Source: Alphaproteobacteria bacterium
Lineage (GTDB): Bacteria; Pseudomonadota; Alphaproteobacteria; Micavibrionales; UBA2020
Direction of reading: 5' to 3'
DNA length: 6,036 bases
Assembly: GCA_020853455.1 (NCBI GenBank)
Contig: JADYYV010000329.1
Location: forward strand, 1 to 6,036
In this document: one piece after another, positions 4,921 through 6,036 of the stretch
Layout: every line of letters begins with the position of its first letter
How positions within the stretch are numbered: the first letter of the stretch is position 1
The notes under the pieces: model-generated
Databases searched by the model: none
Told to the model about the DNA's origin: nothing
What the model saw: the letters and a program-made list of their open reading frames with translations, nothing else
Made by a program: the position numbers and the translations under genes

Positions 4921-5202
4921 ATGACCAAGCCCGCCCGCCCCGAACGCTGGATTTTCATGATCGGCCGCGATGCAACGCAGGCCGAGACCGATGCCTTCGG
5001 CAAAAAGCTTGAAAAATTCGGCGCGGATCAGGGCGTGAAAGTCGTCGATAACTTCCCGGGTACGCTGCTGGTGCAATGCAGGGAATCATTTGCGGTTGCC
5101 GCGAAAAAACAGTTCTCGTCCGAATTGCGCAATGTCAGCCGCGAAACCTTTATCCCCCTGCCCGCCACCCGCCCGAAACTGCGCAAACCGCCGGCACCGT
5201 AA
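4921..5202 (+). CDS. 93-residue hypothetical protein with a predicted ferredoxin-like (protease-propeptide-like) fold
   Basis: AAAGGA about 8 bases upstream gives a clear start. No signal peptide or membrane helix is seen, so it is probably cytoplasmic. The predicted order of elements is strand (RWIFMIGRD, 9-17), helix (18-36), two strands around a turn (VKVVDNF and TLLVQC, 39-53), helix (54-68) and strand (about 70-80), then a basic Pro-rich tail (81-93). This beta-alpha-beta-beta-alpha-beta layout is that of a ferredoxin-like fold and resembles inhibitor I9/subtilisin propeptides, including the short turn between strands 2 and 3 and a late strand ending in Pro. That likeness is my reading of the pattern, not a database hit. 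Its stop directly abuts the kinase start (TAAATG), so the two are surely co-transcribed and probably translationally coupled. Confidence 0.8.
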   Translation: MTKPARPERWIFMIGRDATQAETDAFGKKLEKFGADQGVKVVDNFPGTLLVQCRESFAVAAKKQFSSELRNVSRETFIPLPATRPKLRKPPAP

Positions 5203-6036
5203 ATGACGGCAAACGCCGCCATCATGGATTGGGCGCGCCGTGCCTTGCGCGCGCCCGATGCCGTTTTTGAAACCGTCGTCGAAACGCCGTGGAGCCGCGT
5301 GCTGAAAACCGCCGCGTACGGAAAAAATTATTATCTCAAGCAGCCGGCACCCGGATTGTTTATCGAGGCGGATATTATCGCGGCCTGCCGCAGCATCTGC
5401 GGCATCACCGCGATCCCCGAACTGGTGGCGCAGGACGACGCGCTGCATTGCTTCCTCATGACCGATTGCGGCGACAAAGCGCTGCGCACGATATTCGACG
5501 GCAAGTTAAATGCGGCGCTGATGGCGCAGGGAATTCGCGCCTACACGCATTTCCAGCGCGCAACCGCGCCGCATGTGGATGCGTTTATCGGCGCGGGCGC
5601 GCCCGACTGGCGGCTCGATATTATCCCGCGTTTATATAACGCGCTCGTCAGTGACGACGATTTCATGGCGGCGCACCGGCTGGACGACGCGCAAATCAAA
5701 AACGCGCGCGATTACGCCACAACCGTCGCCGCGTCCTGCGCCGCGCTTGCGTCATACAATATCCCCGAATGCCTGACGCATTCCGATATCCACGACAACA
5801 ACATGATTTTGGGCGCGGATGGCAGCATCAGCATCATCGACCTTGGCGAAACCGCCATCGACCATCCGTTCCTGTCGCTCGCATGGCTACTGCGCCGCAC
5901 CGGTTTCCGCTATCCGCTGGCACCGGACAGCGCGGATTATAAAACCTTGTTCGATGCGTGTTTCGACGGCTGGAAAATATCGGGTGATGATTTGCAGCAG
6001 GGTTTCCGCCACGCCAACAACCTCATCCCCGCCTAC
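5203..6036 (+). CDS. Aminoglycoside-phosphotransferase/choline-kinase-family enzyme, C-terminus beyond right edge
   Basis: The frame from the ATG at 5203 stays open for 278 codons to the window end. The N-lobe has the likely ATP-binding lysine in YYLKQ (Lys46) and a Glu at 55. The catalytic loop is HSDIHDNN (193-200), an exact HxDxxxxN motif with Asp195 as probable catalytic base and Asn200 for metal. IIDLGE (211-216) supplies the second metal-binding Asp213. These are the hallmarks of the APH/choline kinase branch of the protein-kinase-like fold, which phosphorylates small molecules such as aminoglycosides, choline or sugars. The substrate cannot be read from sequence, and chromosomal members are often not resistance enzymes. 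There is no clear Shine-Dalgarno, so translation likely depends on ribosomes finishing the upstream gene, whose TAA touches this ATG. Length so far is near the family's usual 280-350. Confidence 0.85.
   Translation, partial: MTANAAIMDWARRALRAPDAVFETVVETPWSRVLKTAAYGKNYYLKQPAPGLFIEADIIAACRSICGITAIPELVAQDDALHCFLMTDCGDKALRTIFDGKLNAALMAQGIRAYTHFQRATAPHVDAFIGAGAPDWRLDIIPRLYNALVSDDDFMAAHRLDDAQIKNARDYATTVAASCAALASYNIPECLTHSDIHDNNMILGADGSISIIDLGETAIDHPFLSLAWLLRRTGFRYPLAPDSADYKTLFDACFDGWKISGDDLQQGFRHANNLIPAY

Noticed and set aside
5203..6036. Calling the kinase an aminoglycoside resistance gene
   Set aside because: The motifs define only the broad APH/choline kinase fold. There is no mobile-element context, and substrate cannot be judged from the catalytic loop.

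Overview
The window looks like an ordinary chromosomal stretch of a moderately GC-rich Gram-negative bacterium, most likely an alphaproteobacterium. This rests on the codon style (many GCG, CGC and GGC codons), a start-proximal methyltransferase fragment resembling a family common in Alphaproteobacteria, and typical Sec and lipoprotein signal peptides. I could not name the species. No tRNA, rRNA, CRISPR array, insertion sequence or phage gene was seen.

Left part (1-1911, mostly minus strand). The window opens with the first 23 codons of a probable SAM-dependent methyltransferase running off the left edge. Upstream of it, on the same strand, lie a small lipoprotein (153-614) and a secreted low-complexity protein rich in Gln, Gly, Ser, Thr and Asn (687-1706). 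These two sit in tandem and are separated by a perfect 12-bp hairpin. A roughly 200-bp AT-rich divergent control region (1707-1911) separates them from a plus-strand gene for a 398-residue membrane-associated protein of unknown family (1912-3108).

Middle part (3109-4374). A 169-bp gene-free stretch holds a set of nested complementary segments that could fold into a three-way-junction RNA. It is followed by a 58-residue single-pass membrane protein (3278-3454). Convergent to that is a two-gene minus-strand operon: a 74-residue helical protein (4026-4250) and then a stand-alone Clp N-domain protein without any AAA+ ATPase module (3464-3994). This operon has the best promoter of the window, TTGACA-17 bp-TATAAA.

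Right part (4375-6036, plus strand). A multi-pass membrane protein with a signal peptide (4375-4851) is followed by a second transcription unit. That unit encodes a 93-residue protein with a predicted ferredoxin-like, protease-propeptide-like layout (4921-5202). Its stop codon directly abuts the start of an aminoglycoside-phosphotransferase/choline-kinase-fold enzyme (5203 to the right edge, incomplete). The kinase carries the full HxDxxxxN catalytic loop and a downstream metal-binding Asp.

Most products are unrecognised small envelope proteins. The best-supported functional calls are the Clp N-domain protein, the phosphotransferase and the lipoprotein. The most unusual items are the free-standing Clp N-domain, the kinase/small-protein pair and the candidate structured RNA.
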